Assembly: GCA_051878835.1 (NCBI GenBank)
Contig: JBJEKW010000091.1
Span: 35,351 to 99,350, forward strand
Length of the DNA: 64,000 nucleotides
Direction: 5' to 3'
Source of the DNA: Olsenella_K sp051878835
GTDB lineage: Bacteria; Actinomycetota; Coriobacteriia; Coriobacteriales; Atopobiaceae
Each line of letters begins with the position of its first letter. The first letter of the stretch is position 1. The position numbers and the translations under genes are program-made. The notes beneath the pieces are model-generated. The model saw nothing but the letters and a program-made list of their open reading frames with translations, searched no databases and had not been told where the DNA came from. Positions 44,733-52,899 of this stretch are shown piece after piece.

Positions 44733-45557
44733 ATGCCTGAAATTAGCGTCTGCATGCCTACGTACAACGGGTCCAAATACATCAAGGAAGCCATAGAGTC
44801 CGTTCTCTTGCAAACGTTCGCTGACTTTGAGCTTGTCATCACGGATGACTGCTCAAAAGACGACACTCTGGAAGTCGTGAGTTCGTTCAACGATCCACGA
44901 ATCAAGGTCTATAGAAATCAGAAGAACCTTGGCCTCGTGGGTAACTGGAATGAGTGCGTCTCGAAGGCATCGGGAGCCTACGTACAGTTTTTCTTCCAGG
45001 ATGACGTGATGGAGAAGGACAACCTGATGCGGAAGCATGCACTTATGACTGAGAATCCGAGAGTTTCTCTGTGCTTTAGCGCTTCTTGTATCATTGACGC
45101 AAATGATGCGGTCACCATGAAGCGTCGACCCTTCAAGAAGACCCAGGTTTTCGATGGCCATGATTTTGCAGTGCGCGCCTTTAGGACTCACAACGTCTAT
45201 GGTGAGCCTTCAAACGTCATGCTGAAAAGGGAAGCCATGCGGAAGGTAGGAGAGTTCAATTCAATTCTTTGTTACTCTCCGGACTGGGAGTATTGGATTC
45301 GCATGTCCCTGGCGGGAGACGTGGGCTATGTCGACGAGTATCTGACAAATTTCCGCGTGGCGAGCGAATCCACCACGTCAGGTCTCTTTGCGGAGACGAA
45401 CGGCAAGATTGCACAAGACGATCGCGATTTCATTGAGTCCCTTAGAGGCATTCATGAACTTGGGATTACGGATGCTGATGTAAAGGCGCACCAGAGGTCT
45501 ACGAAATTGAGGAATTTCGAGAAGCGCGTGTACTTTGCAATAAAAGGAAAGAGATAA
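44733..45557 (+). CDS. Family 2 glycosyltransferase
   Basis: A 274-aa GT-A glycosyltransferase starting with EISVCMPTYNGSKYI. The TDDCSKDD nucleotide-binding segment is near residue 38 and the metal motif appears as FFQDDVMEKD near residue 90, where Gln-Asp-Asp replaces the commoner Asp-x-Asp, a known variant. The C-terminal third contains CYSPDWEYWIRM. AGAAGGGG precedes the ATG, 24 bases after the GtrB-like stop, so it ends the four-gene unit beginning at 41361. The AT content is higher than in flanking GC-rich genes. Acceptor unknown. Confidence 0.87.
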   Translation: MPEISVCMPTYNGSKYIKEAIESVLLQTFADFELVITDDCSKDDTLEVVSSFNDPRIKVYRNQKNLGLVGNWNECVSKASGAYVQFFFQDDVMEKDNLMRKHALMTENPRVSLCFSASCIIDANDAVTMKRRPFKKTQVFDGHDFAVRAFRTHNVYGEPSNVMLKREAMRKVGEFNSILCYSPDWEYWIRMSLAGDVGYVDEYLTNFRVASESTTSGLFAETNGKIAQDDRDFIESLRGIHELGITDADVKAHQRSTKLRNFEKRVYFAIKGKR

Positions 45558-45558
45558 G

Positions 45559-45594
45559 AATTGAGCCCCCCTCGCAGGTGAGGGGGGCTCAATT
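45559..45594. terminator. Bidirectional terminator between convergent genes
   Basis: A perfect 15-bp stem (45559-45573 with 45580-45594) around a six-base loop, with A/T at both outer ends. It separates the plus GT2 gene from the minus GlfT2-like gene. Confidence 0.85.
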
Positions 45595-45617
45595 GGTTTC
45601 AATGGCGTTCAGTGCAT

Positions 45618-47528
45618 CTAGTCTTCCAGGCCCAGGTACCCGCGCCAGAACTTCTCGGAGGTCAGCCATTTGCTAGCTGCCGAGTATTCCTTCTTGAGGT
45701 CTGCCTTATGCGCCTCGTAGAACTTAAGGTCGTTTTGGAAACGGCTCCAAATCTGCTTTGCGCGATCAGGGTTCTTGTGTCGGATGATGCCCTTCTTGTT
45801 GAAGTTGTCGATAGCAATCAGCGTATCGGCACCGTAAAGCTTTCCGACGGGATAGGACCAGCCCACTCCGTGAATCACCTGCACGTTTCCGGCAAAGGGC
45901 TTCAGATTGCCCCAGAGCTGGCCGTTTAGAGTCTTGCGCTCATAGGCACGCAGCGCGATGCCCTCCATCCTGCTGGCCTCTGCGCTCTTCATGGGAATGT
46001 CGTCGGTGATGGCATTGGGCGAGTAGTCGTAGATGTCTATGCCTGTCTCTTTCAGAGCCTGCTCGCGCAGCTCTGCATAGGGAATCATCTTTTCCTTCTT
46101 GCGGTTTGCGGCCATGAAGGTCTTCTCGCCGATTCCCTTCTGGGAGATGAACTTGGGGCCCTTGAAGAAGTCCTCTAGGCCCTCGCAGACCAGCTCGGCA
46201 TCGTCGTAGTTGAACTTGCTAAGCTCGATGAGCATCTCGTGCTTTATCTCGACGAAGAAGTCAGTCAACGGGGCCACGCCCGTGGTGAACTGGCCGATGA
46301 GACCGTTGCGCGTGACCTGGTAGCGCTCGACTGCTGCGCTGTAGCGCATGAAGAACACCAGGTGCCAGACGCAGATACCGTTCATGGTCATGAAGCGGGG
46401 CTTTGCGCGCAGGGCGTACTCCGCGTCGTCGAAGCGTACGAAGAACGGAAGCGGCAGACCGACGCGCCTGACGGTGTCCATCGGAATGCAGCAGTACCAC
46501 CATCCCGCATAGCGTTGCTTTAGATCAGCAAACACGCTGGCGTCATACGAGAACGTCTCACAGGAGATTGCCTCGTCCAAGGCGCTCACGCGCAGGGGAG
46601 GCTTGTCGGGAAGATAGTTGCCATTCACGGTCATGTGGCCGGTGTCTTCCCAGTGCTGGTCGGGCTCGTCGTAGTTCATCATGGCACCCGAGACAAATGC
46701 GTCCTTGTACTTATCGTTCGTGATGCAGAGCAGGTTGTACGTGCGGATGATGCTTTCGGGGGACACCTCGACATCGTCGTCCATCAGGAGGATGTTCGTG
46801 ACGTCGCCCTGTTCCATGGCCTTGATCATGCCAAAAGTAAAGCCGCCGGAGCCACCCACATTTGCATTGGGATAGACGGTGATGTTGCGACTGCTGAGAG
46901 CCTTTGCGTCCAACGTGCTGCCGTTGTCGACCACGTACATGCGGAAATGCTTCGCGACCAGTTCGTCAGACTCAACGATGCGAGTGCGAACCAGTTCGAT
47001 GTTGTGCTTGATGAAGGACTCTTTCTTGAACGTAGTGGTCGAGAGTGCCAGCTCGATGTTGCGAATCCCGTCGTCGGGAATCGTGGCGACGTAGTAGGAA
47101 TTCCTTAGTTCAACTGGCCCCTCGGCATCGATGACGAAGCCATCCATCACATCGGTGTCATTGACAACCATGGCGAGGTCGACACTCTGCCAGTCGTCGG
47201 AAGCGCTCACGCTAACCCTGGTCTGCTTTAGCTGCCGAGAGTAGTAGTCCAGGCGATCTGTGTGGGTTTGCGTGACCGTGCATGCAGCTCCGCGAAGCTC
47301 AAGGTGCAGCTTGAAGCCAGTGGCAACGGTGTACTCACGCCACTTGATTACGGAGAGGGCATTGAAGAAGGTGGTGAAGTCAAAGCTTCCGGGTCCACAA
47401 AGGCGCCAGACGTCCTTCTGGGTTTCCGATGGGAATATGCTCTGGGCAGACCGGTAGTACAGCAGAGGCGCACCATTGAATTGGCGCGAGTTGTCCAGAA
47501 GAACGTTCGCTATCTTGAAATCACGCAT
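45618..47528 (-). CDS. GlfT2-like galactofuranosyltransferase
   Basis: A 636-aa protein with the GlfT2 layout: an N-terminal beta-rich domain (about 1-165), a GT-A domain with VVDNGSTLDA near 208 and the metal motif LLMDDDVEV near 255, then a GWWYCCIPMD/FVRFDDAEY acceptor region near 350-375 and a helical C-terminus. Related enzymes polymerise galactofuranose from UDP-Galf, as in the mycobacterial arabinogalactan. No UDP-galactopyranose mutase gene is in the window. GGGAGGT precedes the ATG at 47528. The gene is divergent from lgt across a 319-base spacer. Confidence 0.88.
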   Translation of the reverse strand: MRDFKIANVLLDNSRQFNGAPLLYYRSAQSIFPSETQKDVWRLCGPGSFDFTTFFNALSVIKWREYTVATGFKLHLELRGAACTVTQTHTDRLDYYSRQLKQTRVSVSASDDWQSVDLAMVVNDTDVMDGFVIDAEGPVELRNSYYVATIPDDGIRNIELALSTTTFKKESFIKHNIELVRTRIVESDELVAKHFRMYVVDNGSTLDAKALSSRNITVYPNANVGGSGGFTFGMIKAMEQGDVTNILLMDDDVEVSPESIIRTYNLLCITNDKYKDAFVSGAMMNYDEPDQHWEDTGHMTVNGNYLPDKPPLRVSALDEAISCETFSYDASVFADLKQRYAGWWYCCIPMDTVRRVGLPLPFFVRFDDAEYALRAKPRFMTMNGICVWHLVFFMRYSAAVERYQVTRNGLIGQFTTGVAPLTDFFVEIKHEMLIELSKFNYDDAELVCEGLEDFFKGPKFISQKGIGEKTFMAANRKKEKMIPYAELREQALKETGIDIYDYSPNAITDDIPMKSAEASRMEGIALRAYERKTLNGQLWGNLKPFAGNVQVIHGVGWSYPVGKLYGADTLIAIDNFNKKGIIRHKNPDRAKQIWSRFQNDLKFYEAHKADLKKEYSAASKWLTSEKFWRGYLGLED

Positions 47529-47847
47529 CCAGACCTCCCGAGTAATAAAGCGATATATTCCTTAACCGTTCCAGTATGGCAGGACAACATGTGCATCCTG
47601 CTGGTTGTGGCAGCGAAACACAAGTTAATTCGCATATTTTCCTATGTCCATGAAAGGTCTTCTCGTCTGAAAGTGTGCAGAGCAATTCCGCATCGGGCTT
47701 TTCAAGATAACGCTTGAGTTACGATTACTCGCACACATAGATGTGGCTGTGATTGAAACGCCGTACTTCTTGTCAGCTCGTTCTGATAGATGCTGCACGT
47801 ATGGGGTGAGCTGGGCGATTCTAAGTGAGCTGCAGGAAAGGACCTGT
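47529..47847 (+). other. Divergent spacer between the GlfT2-like gene and lgt
   Basis: 319 AT-richer bases. A weak sigma-70-like pair for lgt is TTGAGT (47714-47719), 17 bases, ATAGAT (47737-47742). No gene was recognised; an in-frame extension upstream of lgt from 47743 has no ribosome site and no family match. Confidence 0.4.
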
Positions 47848-48666
47848 ATGTGGCTAAATGACTTCTATCATTCGTTGAGCCCGATAGCGTTTCAGATCGG
47901 GCCGCTGGCGGTGCGCTGGTACGGGCTGGCGTACCTGGCCGGATTTGTGCTGGGCGGGCTGGCGGCGTGGCGCATAGTGCGCCGCTGGAAGCTGGACTTC
48001 AATGCGGACGAGCTGACGAACATCATCATCGGCATCGCGCTGGGCATCATCGTGGGTGCCCGCCTAGGGTACGTGATCTTCTATGGTGCGGGGTACTATC
48101 TGGAGCATCCGCTGGAGATATTTGCGCTGAACCAGGGAGGGATGAGCTTTCATGGCGGCCTGGTCGGCGCCATCGTGGGTGGCTCCATCGTGTGCCGACA
48201 GCAGCACATCTCGATTCTGACCATGTGCGACATCGGCGTGTGCGTGGCACCCATCGGCATATTCTTTGGCAGGTGCGCAAACTTCGTGAACGGCGAGCTG
48301 TGGGGTAAGCCCACCGACCTGCCGTGGGGCGTCATGTTTCCTACCGGCGGCAACGTGTACCGGCATCCCTCGCAGCTGTACGAGGCCCTGCTGGAGGGAG
48401 TCGTGCTGTTCTGCATCCTGTACGTGCTGTCGCGCAAGTATCCGCCCAGGCCGCAAGGGACGTTCATGGGTACGTTTTTGGCCTGTTACGGTGTGTTTAG
48501 GTTCTTGATCGAGTTCGTGCGCGTGCCGGACGCGCAGCTGGGCTACCTGTTTGGCGGATTCGTTACCATGGGCCAGTTGCTGTCGCTGCCGTTGGTGGTC
48601 ATCGGCATCGTGATTCTGGTGCTGGCGCACCGCTATGCGCGGCCACAGGTGGGGCACGTGGACTAG
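47848..48666 (+). CDS. lgt: Prolipoprotein diacylglyceryl transferase
   Basis: A 272-aa membrane enzyme that transfers diacylglycerol from phosphatidylglycerol to the lipobox Cys of prolipoproteins, the first step of lipoprotein maturation. It has seven hydrophobic segments and the Lgt signature GRCANFVNGELWG. Equivalents of E. coli His103, Arg143, Asn146 and Glu151 are His102 (in MSFHGGLVG), Arg142, Asn145 and Glu150, so all key residues are present. The ATG at 47848 has AAAGGA upstream and gives a family-like N-terminus; the longer frame from 47743 does not. It is a single gene, followed by a 1.2-kb stretch without genes. Confidence 0.96.
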   Translation: MWLNDFYHSLSPIAFQIGPLAVRWYGLAYLAGFVLGGLAAWRIVRRWKLDFNADELTNIIIGIALGIIVGARLGYVIFYGAGYYLEHPLEIFALNQGGMSFHGGLVGAIVGGSIVCRQQHISILTMCDIGVCVAPIGIFFGRCANFVNGELWGKPTDLPWGVMFPTGGNVYRHPSQLYEALLEGVVLFCILYVLSRKYPPRPQGTFMGTFLACYGVFRFLIEFVRVPDAQLGYLFGGFVTMGQLLSLPLVVIGIVILVLAHRYARPQVGHVD

Positions 48667-48798
48667 GGATGCCGACACCCGCTGCGCCAAACGGACCTAC
48701 GCGTGGCCCGCAACATTTGCGACCGCGCATGGGCGCCGGCGGTGGCCTGCAGGCGCATGCGGCATCGGGCGGGGGTCTGTGGAAGCCAGCTTTCGGTA

Positions 48799-48819
48799 TG
48801 TTCGATTGGGAATCGAACA
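48799..48819. repeat. Perfect hairpin, 9-bp arms
   Basis: TGTTCGATT, loop GGG, AATCGAACA. Fifteen bases downstream is a second small palindrome, TTCGAG-TG-CTCGAA (48835-48848), and then the terminator at 48858. The related TTCGA cores suggest a protein-binding array or a short structured RNA. Confidence 0.5.
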
Positions 48820-48857
48820 TTAACGTGCAGAGTGTTCGAGTGCTCGAAATGGCATCT

Positions 48858-48889
48858 AGGGGTCCGGTAGAGAGCTGGGCCCCTTTTTC
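48858..48889 (+). terminator. Terminator downstream of lgt
   Basis: AGGGGTCC (48858-48865) pairs with 48877-48884 (one G-T), followed by TTTTT. It may end the lgt transcript or a small RNA starting near 48790. Confidence 0.7.
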
Positions 48890-49084
48890 ATGCCGCAAAA
48901 GTGCTGGTAGAATCGCAGATTGCGTATCGAATGTGGAGGAAATGTGTATACACAATTCCGTTCAAAAGTTATCTGTGAGCGGTGCAGTTTCCTCTGTGAA
49001 CGGTCGTTTAAACAAAGTGAGGGCTTCTACCTGCGGCGCAGTGCGGAGTGTGCATAAAATAAATATCTTGATATAACTTCAGAG

Positions 49085-49340
49085 GGGTTGCGAGGAGCCG
49101 AATCCTCGCAAGCGCGAGTCGGCAACATTCGGTATTATCTCAGCTGTCAGACGAGCTCCTACGGGTTCTACCTGGTGGAACGCCTGGCAGATGTCCTCGG
49201 GCATCATGACTTCGCCGACGACGTGGGGTCTGGCTCCTTCGGGAGCCACGCTCCACGCGTTACGGCAAAAGCCTGCAGGATGTCATCATTTGCCGACTAA
49301 GTGGGGCTGGGCCTTCGGGTCCCGCTCCACTTGTCTTTTA
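49085..49340 (+). ncRNA. Candidate structured RNA ending in tandem UUCG hairpins
   Basis: Consecutive stems can be drawn: TGCGAGGA/TCCTCGCA (about 49093-49114), CTGTCAG/CTGGCAG enclosing GTTCTAC/GTGGAAC (about 49143-49190), GATGTC/GGCATC (about 49190-49205), a 15-bp stem at 49223-49256 and another at 49299-49332. The last two both begin GTGGGG, have a TTCG loop, end CTCCAC, and have one mismatch each; the second is followed by TTGTCTTTTA, as in a terminator. No tmRNA, RNase P, SRP or 6S signature was found. The strand is inferred from the T tract. A decayed coding gene is the alternative. Confidence 0.35.
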
Positions 49341-49548
49341 TGGAGACGCTTCACAATTGTCTCCACAATTCTTTACGAATTACTAACTGGTTCGTGCTTC
49401 AGAAACTGCAGCGTAGTGCGGTGCCGTTTCGAATGACGATACGAAATAACGTTACGAGAAACGCTGGAGACGGCTCAGCCGGTGCTGCCCCGACCAAGAG
49501 CGGACCTTCTCGCCAGGGCCTCCACTGAGGAGGAGAACCCTTCCAACT

Positions 49549-49602
49549 GGCGGTAACCTTTTGCCCGCAAAGGCCAGGCATATGCGGGCGAAAGGTTACC
49601 GC
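49549..49602. repeat. Palindromic repeat, copy 1
   Basis: Arms 49550-49568 and 49584-49602 are inverted repeats of 19 bases with one G-T pair (GCGGTAACCTTTTGCCCGC). The second copy at 49698 shares both arms and the trailing TGGATG, but has a different loop of the same length. Confidence 0.7.
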
Positions 49603-49697
49603 TGGATGTTTGGGTGCGCCGCGGTCAATCGGCGTCGGGCGCTCGGAGTCGTCGTGCTGGGCTCGGGGGCAGCCGAACCCCATCCGAGCCAACAAAC

Positions 49698-49751
49698 GGC
49701 GGTAACCTTTTGCCCGTTTACGTTGGCGATATGCGGGCGAAAGGTTACCGC
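49698..49751. repeat. Palindromic repeat, copy 2
   Basis: Arms at about 49699-49716 and 49734-49751 repeat those of copy 1, with the 12-base loop core replaced. The spacing between copies is 149 bases. The unit looks like a dispersed extragenic palindrome or a small non-autonomous element. Confidence 0.7.
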
Positions 49752-49869
49752 TGGATGCATGGGGTGGCGCGGCGGTGGCGTCAGTGCTGCGTGATGGTGA
49801 CGCGGTGGCGATGCGACATGGCGTCGCGCGATAGCGCGATGGCGCCACGTGGCGCTGCGACGCGGGCGC

Positions 49870-50793
49870 CTACGAAAGTAGCTGCTGGTAGATGCGGCGC
49901 TGCTCTTCGGAGAAGACGTCGAAGACGACGCGGATGTGCGAGTCGCTGTCCTTCTTGAAATCGCGGACGGCGGATACGGCGATGCGTGCGGCGTCGGCGG
50001 CGGGGAAGTGCGACTCGCCCGTGGAGATGCTGCAGAAGGCGATGCTCTTGAGGTCGTGGGCCTGCGCCAGCGCCAGGCATGACCGGTAGCACGACGCCAG
50101 CGTGTCGGCGTCGGCCTTCGACGGCGAGCCGCTGACGTTGGGGCCCACCGTGTGGATGATGTAGCGCGCGGGCAGGTTGAAGCCGTAGGTGATCTTTGCG
50201 TGGCCCGTGGGCTCGGCGTGGCCCTGCTCCTGCATGAACGCGAAGCAGACCTCTCGCAGCTGGATGCCCGCGAAGGTGTGGACGGCGTTGTCGACGCAGA
50301 CGTGCAGGGGCTCGTAGCAGCCCATCATCTGGTCGTTGGCGGAGTTCACGATGGCGTCCGTGGCCATGCGCGTGATGTCGCCCTGCCACAGGTACAGCTC
50401 GGGGTCCAGGGGGCTGGGGTGGAGCTGGTCCAGGTTGACGATGCCCCTCTGGCGTGCGCGCTCCTGCAGGTATGCGTCCTGGACGGCGAGAAAGTCGGGC
50501 GTCGTCTGGCGTGGTGTGCGCACGTTCAGCAGCGCGCGCAGGGCGCTCTGCTGCTGGTGCGGGTCGTCTGGCACCACGATGCCGGCGTACTCGGGGCGCT
50601 CGGACTTCAGATAGTCGATCAGGTAGCGGCGGCGGTCCTCCTGGGACATGGTGGCGGGGTCAATCGTGGGGTCGACCGTGGGATTGACGGCATTGTTGTC
50701 GACGGCGCCGTTGGAGGTGGCGGTATCGCCTGCGATTGCGCTGTCGGGCCGCTGCTCTGACGGCTGGGGTACATTCGGCTGGGTGTCGGACAT
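49870..50793 (-). CDS. Zinc-type macrodomain protein-ADP-ribose hydrolase
   Basis: A 307-aa protein. A 45-residue Asn/Thr/Asp/Pro-rich N-terminus is followed by a helical region (LRALLNVRTPRQTTPDFLAVQDAYL) typical of the Zn-Macro family, and a macrodomain with QGDITRMATDAIVNSAN. The zinc ligands are probably Cys159, His164 and Cys166 in GCYEPLHVCVDNAVH; the ADP-ribose loop IAFCSISTGESHFP is near 255. Family members remove ADP-ribose from proteins, and in several pathogens sit beside a sirtuin (SirTM) and a lipoyl carrier. Neither partner is here. CGGAGGAG precedes the ATG. The extended, low-complexity N-terminus is unusual. Confidence 0.9.
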   Translation of the reverse strand: MSDTQPNVPQPSEQRPDSAIAGDTATSNGAVDNNAVNPTVDPTIDPATMSQEDRRRYLIDYLKSERPEYAGIVVPDDPHQQQSALRALLNVRTPRQTTPDFLAVQDAYLQERARQRGIVNLDQLHPSPLDPELYLWQGDITRMATDAIVNSANDQMMGCYEPLHVCVDNAVHTFAGIQLREVCFAFMQEQGHAEPTGHAKITYGFNLPARYIIHTVGPNVSGSPSKADADTLASCYRSCLALAQAHDLKSIAFCSISTGESHFPAADAARIAVSAVRDFKKDSDSHIRVVFDVFSEEQRRIYQQLLS

Positions 50794-50957
50794 AAAGCTC
50801 CTCCGGGTGCGCTGGACGTTTCGCTAGCAATTCTAGCGCGCCCGGAGGAGCGATTAGCAATCGGGCGAGTGCCGCGATTGATTGCGGTGCGGTGCGACTG
50901 CGGTGCGGTGTGATGACGGCGCGTCGCAGTCGGTCGTGGCAGGCCGTGGCGGCGTGC

Positions 50958-51830
50958 CTACAGCCAGCCGAAGTCGCGCAGGCACAGGTCCACGTCCTCC
51001 TGGAACGTCCCCAGCTGCAGGCCGGCTGCCAGGGCCTTCGAGTCGTCCAGGCGGAAGTCGCGGAAGCGGTCGGCATAGCGCTCGTTGTTCGGCAGGATGT
51101 AGCGCCGCACCTCGTCGTCGCTGAAGCCTATGCGACCGGCCGCGTAGCGCGCGCAGTCGTACGTGCTGGCGTCGTTCTGGCTGGCGAAGTGGTAGGCGCC
51201 GCTGGGCAGCTGCACGATGGCGCCAAACTGGTCGGCCAGGCGCTGCGCGTAGGTCATGCAGCGCTTCTCGCGCACGGTGAAGGGCGTGGGGGTCTGCGTG
51301 CGCAGGGCGCGCAGCACGTTGCCCACGATGCCGGGAGACGGCTTCACGTGCGGCAGGGGCAGGCCGAACATCCACGAGAGGCGCAGGATGACGTAGTCGT
51401 CCATGTTCTGGCGCATCCAGGCGTCCACCTGGGCCTTCTGCTGGCCGTAGCGCGTGACGCTGAGGGGCTCCTCGGTCTCGGCGAAGGGGCCGGGCACGGA
51501 CTTGCCGTTGTAGATCTGCTCGGTACTGATGAACAGCATGCGCTTGTGGCGCGCCTGGCACACCTTTGCGATCTCGATGGCAGAGTCGCAGTTCACGACG
51601 CCGGTGCCTGCGGGGTCGGCCTCGCACACGGCGGTCGTGGCGATGGCTGCCGTGTGGAACATCACGTCGAAGTCCAGATGGCTGAAGTAGTCGTGCACCT
51701 GCGCGGGGTTGGTGTAGTCGACGTCGGAGCGCAGAACGGGCACGAACTCGAAGCGGCCCTGGTTGTACGTCTGAATCAGGCTGGCCAGGTAGCCGTGCGA
51801 GCCGGTGATGGCGATTCTTTGCCTTCTCAT
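50958..51830 (-). CDS. RmlD-like NAD(P)-dependent sugar reductase/epimerase (SDR)
   Basis: A 290-aa extended short-chain dehydrogenase. The Rossmann motif is altered to TGSHGYLAS (residues 9-17; usual TGxxGxxG), with a conserved VMFHTAA strand near 55, and the catalytic triad Ser in FISTEQIYNG, then YGQQK near 128-132 (Tyr-x-x-x-Lys). It is most like dTDP-4-dehydrorhamnose reductases, which finish dTDP-rhamnose synthesis, but RmlA, RmlB and RmlC are not in the window, so the substrate is open. It begins nine bases after the deoC stop, so both are likely co-transcribed. Confidence 0.78.
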   Translation of the reverse strand: MRRQRIAITGSHGYLASLIQTYNQGRFEFVPVLRSDVDYTNPAQVHDYFSHLDFDVMFHTAAIATTAVCEADPAGTGVVNCDSAIEIAKVCQARHKRMLFISTEQIYNGKSVPGPFAETEEPLSVTRYGQQKAQVDAWMRQNMDDYVILRLSWMFGLPLPHVKPSPGIVGNVLRALRTQTPTPFTVREKRCMTYAQRLADQFGAIVQLPSGAYHFASQNDASTYDCARYAAGRIGFSDDEVRRYILPNNERYADRFRDFRLDDSKALAAGLQLGTFQEDVDLCLRDFGWL

Positions 51831-51839
51831 GCGGTGCCC

Positions 51840-52547
51840 CTACAGGTCCAGGGAGTCGACGCCGTCGTGCTCCATGCGGGCACGGATCTCCTCGATGATG
51901 GGGATGCCGGCCGAGCAGCCGATGCGCGTGGCGCCCGCGCGCACCATGTCCAGGAACGTGTCGGCGTCGCGGATGCCGCCGGCGGCCTTCACCTGCACGT
52001 CAGGGCCCACGTTGGCCTTCATCAGGCGCACGTCCTCCAGGGTGGCGCCGCCCTTGCCGAAGCCGGTGGAGGTCTTCACGAACGTGGGGCCCACCTCGCG
52101 GGCCACGCGGCACAGGCCCAGCTTCTGCTCCTGGTTCAGATAGCAGCACTCAAAGATGACCTTCGAGGGGACGCCGGCCTCGCGGCACACGTCCACGATG
52201 GTCTGCATCTCGCGCTTGACGTAGTCCCAGTTGCCCGCGCGCACCTGCGTCAGGTTCACGACGTAGTCGATCTCGTTTGCGCCGTTGGCAAGGGCGTCCT
52301 TGGTCTCGAACTCCTTTGCGGCAATGGAGGTCTGGCCCAGCGGGAAGGCTATGGCCGCGCCGGTGTCGATGTCGGTGCCGGCAAGCTGCTGCGAGCAGAA
52401 CGCCGACTGGGTCTGGTTCACGGCGACCATGCGGAAGTGGTAGCGCTTCGCCTCGTCGCACAGTTTGCGCATGTCGTCCTCGGTGGCGTCGGCGTGCAGG
52501 TTGGTGTGGTCCACCAGGCGGCACAGGTCGTCCAGGGTGTACTTCAT
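51840..52547 (-). CDS. deoC: Deoxyribose-phosphate aldolase
   Basis: A 235-aa cytoplasmic class I aldolase that splits 2-deoxyribose 5-phosphate into glyceraldehyde 3-phosphate and acetaldehyde, in deoxynucleoside catabolism. The Schiff-base lysine is Lys158 in FVKTSTGFG, the second active-site lysine lies in VQVKAAGGIRD near residue 186, and EIDYVVN near 95 supplies the acid. Length and motifs are those of the bacterial family. AGAGGAGC precedes the ATG. No deoA, deoB or nucleoside transporter gene is adjacent; the downstream neighbour is the SDR gene. Confidence 0.94.
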   Translation of the reverse strand: MKYTLDDLCRLVDHTNLHADATEDDMRKLCDEAKRYHFRMVAVNQTQSAFCSQQLAGTDIDTGAAIAFPLGQTSIAAKEFETKDALANGANEIDYVVNLTQVRAGNWDYVKREMQTIVDVCREAGVPSKVIFECCYLNQEQKLGLCRVAREVGPTFVKTSTGFGKGGATLEDVRLMKANVGPDVQVKAAGGIRDADTFLDMVRAGATRIGCSAGIPIIEEIRARMEHDGVDSLDL

Positions 52548-52899
52548 GGGCTGCTCCTCTCGATGGTGCCGGACTGGTGGGGGCTGGCGCCCGCAGACCG
52601 TCGCATCGCGCGGGGCGTCGTAGGAATGCCGCTATCCGTCCGGCCGTTGCTGACGTGGCCATTCTGAACGCAAGCGCTCTAGATTGCATGCACAACTGTG
52701 ATTCAGATTCTGACCCATAGGCGGGCGGCTGGGTTTCCACGGCCGGCGTCGGTAGCCGTGGTTTCGATTCGTTGTCTTGGCTGCCCATCAGGAAGCGAGC
52801 CCATACCGGAAGGCACTAGAATATAAGCCTTGCAATTGAATGAGGAGGTGTCGGGTCCGCGCGCCTCCCTTGGCGATCAAGAAGAAAAGAAGGACTGCG
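52548..52899 (+). other. Divergent spacer between deoC and the aminotransferase
   Basis: 352 bases without a convincing gene. TAGAATATAAG near 52817-52827 looks like a -10 region for the aminotransferase. GAGGAGG near 52841 is ribosome-site-like, but the frame it would serve is 20 codons upstream of the family-like start. Confidence 0.45.

Larger units (their letters stand above)
48667..49869 (+). other. 1.2-kb region without a convincing gene, rich in palindromes
   Basis: The region holds several separate elements given as their own entries: a perfect hairpin at 48799, a terminator at 48858, a folded stretch with tandem UUCG hairpins at 49085-49340, and two copies of a palindromic repeat at 49549 and 49698. 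A 44-codon frame from ATG 48942 (MCIHNSVQKLSVSG...) to 49076 has GGAGG only two bases upstream and is not convincing. The part 49155-49250 also reads as a high-GC3 frame (SYGFYLVERLADVLGHH), so it may be a decayed gene instead of RNA. Confidence 0.5.

Noticed and set aside
48942..49076. 44-codon frame starting MCIHNSVQ
   Set aside because: GGAGG is only two bases from the ATG, codon use is not typical of the genome, and no family match is apparent.
49085..49340. tmRNA, RNase P RNA, SRP RNA or 6S RNA as identity of the folded region
   Set aside because: None of their conserved core sequences is present.
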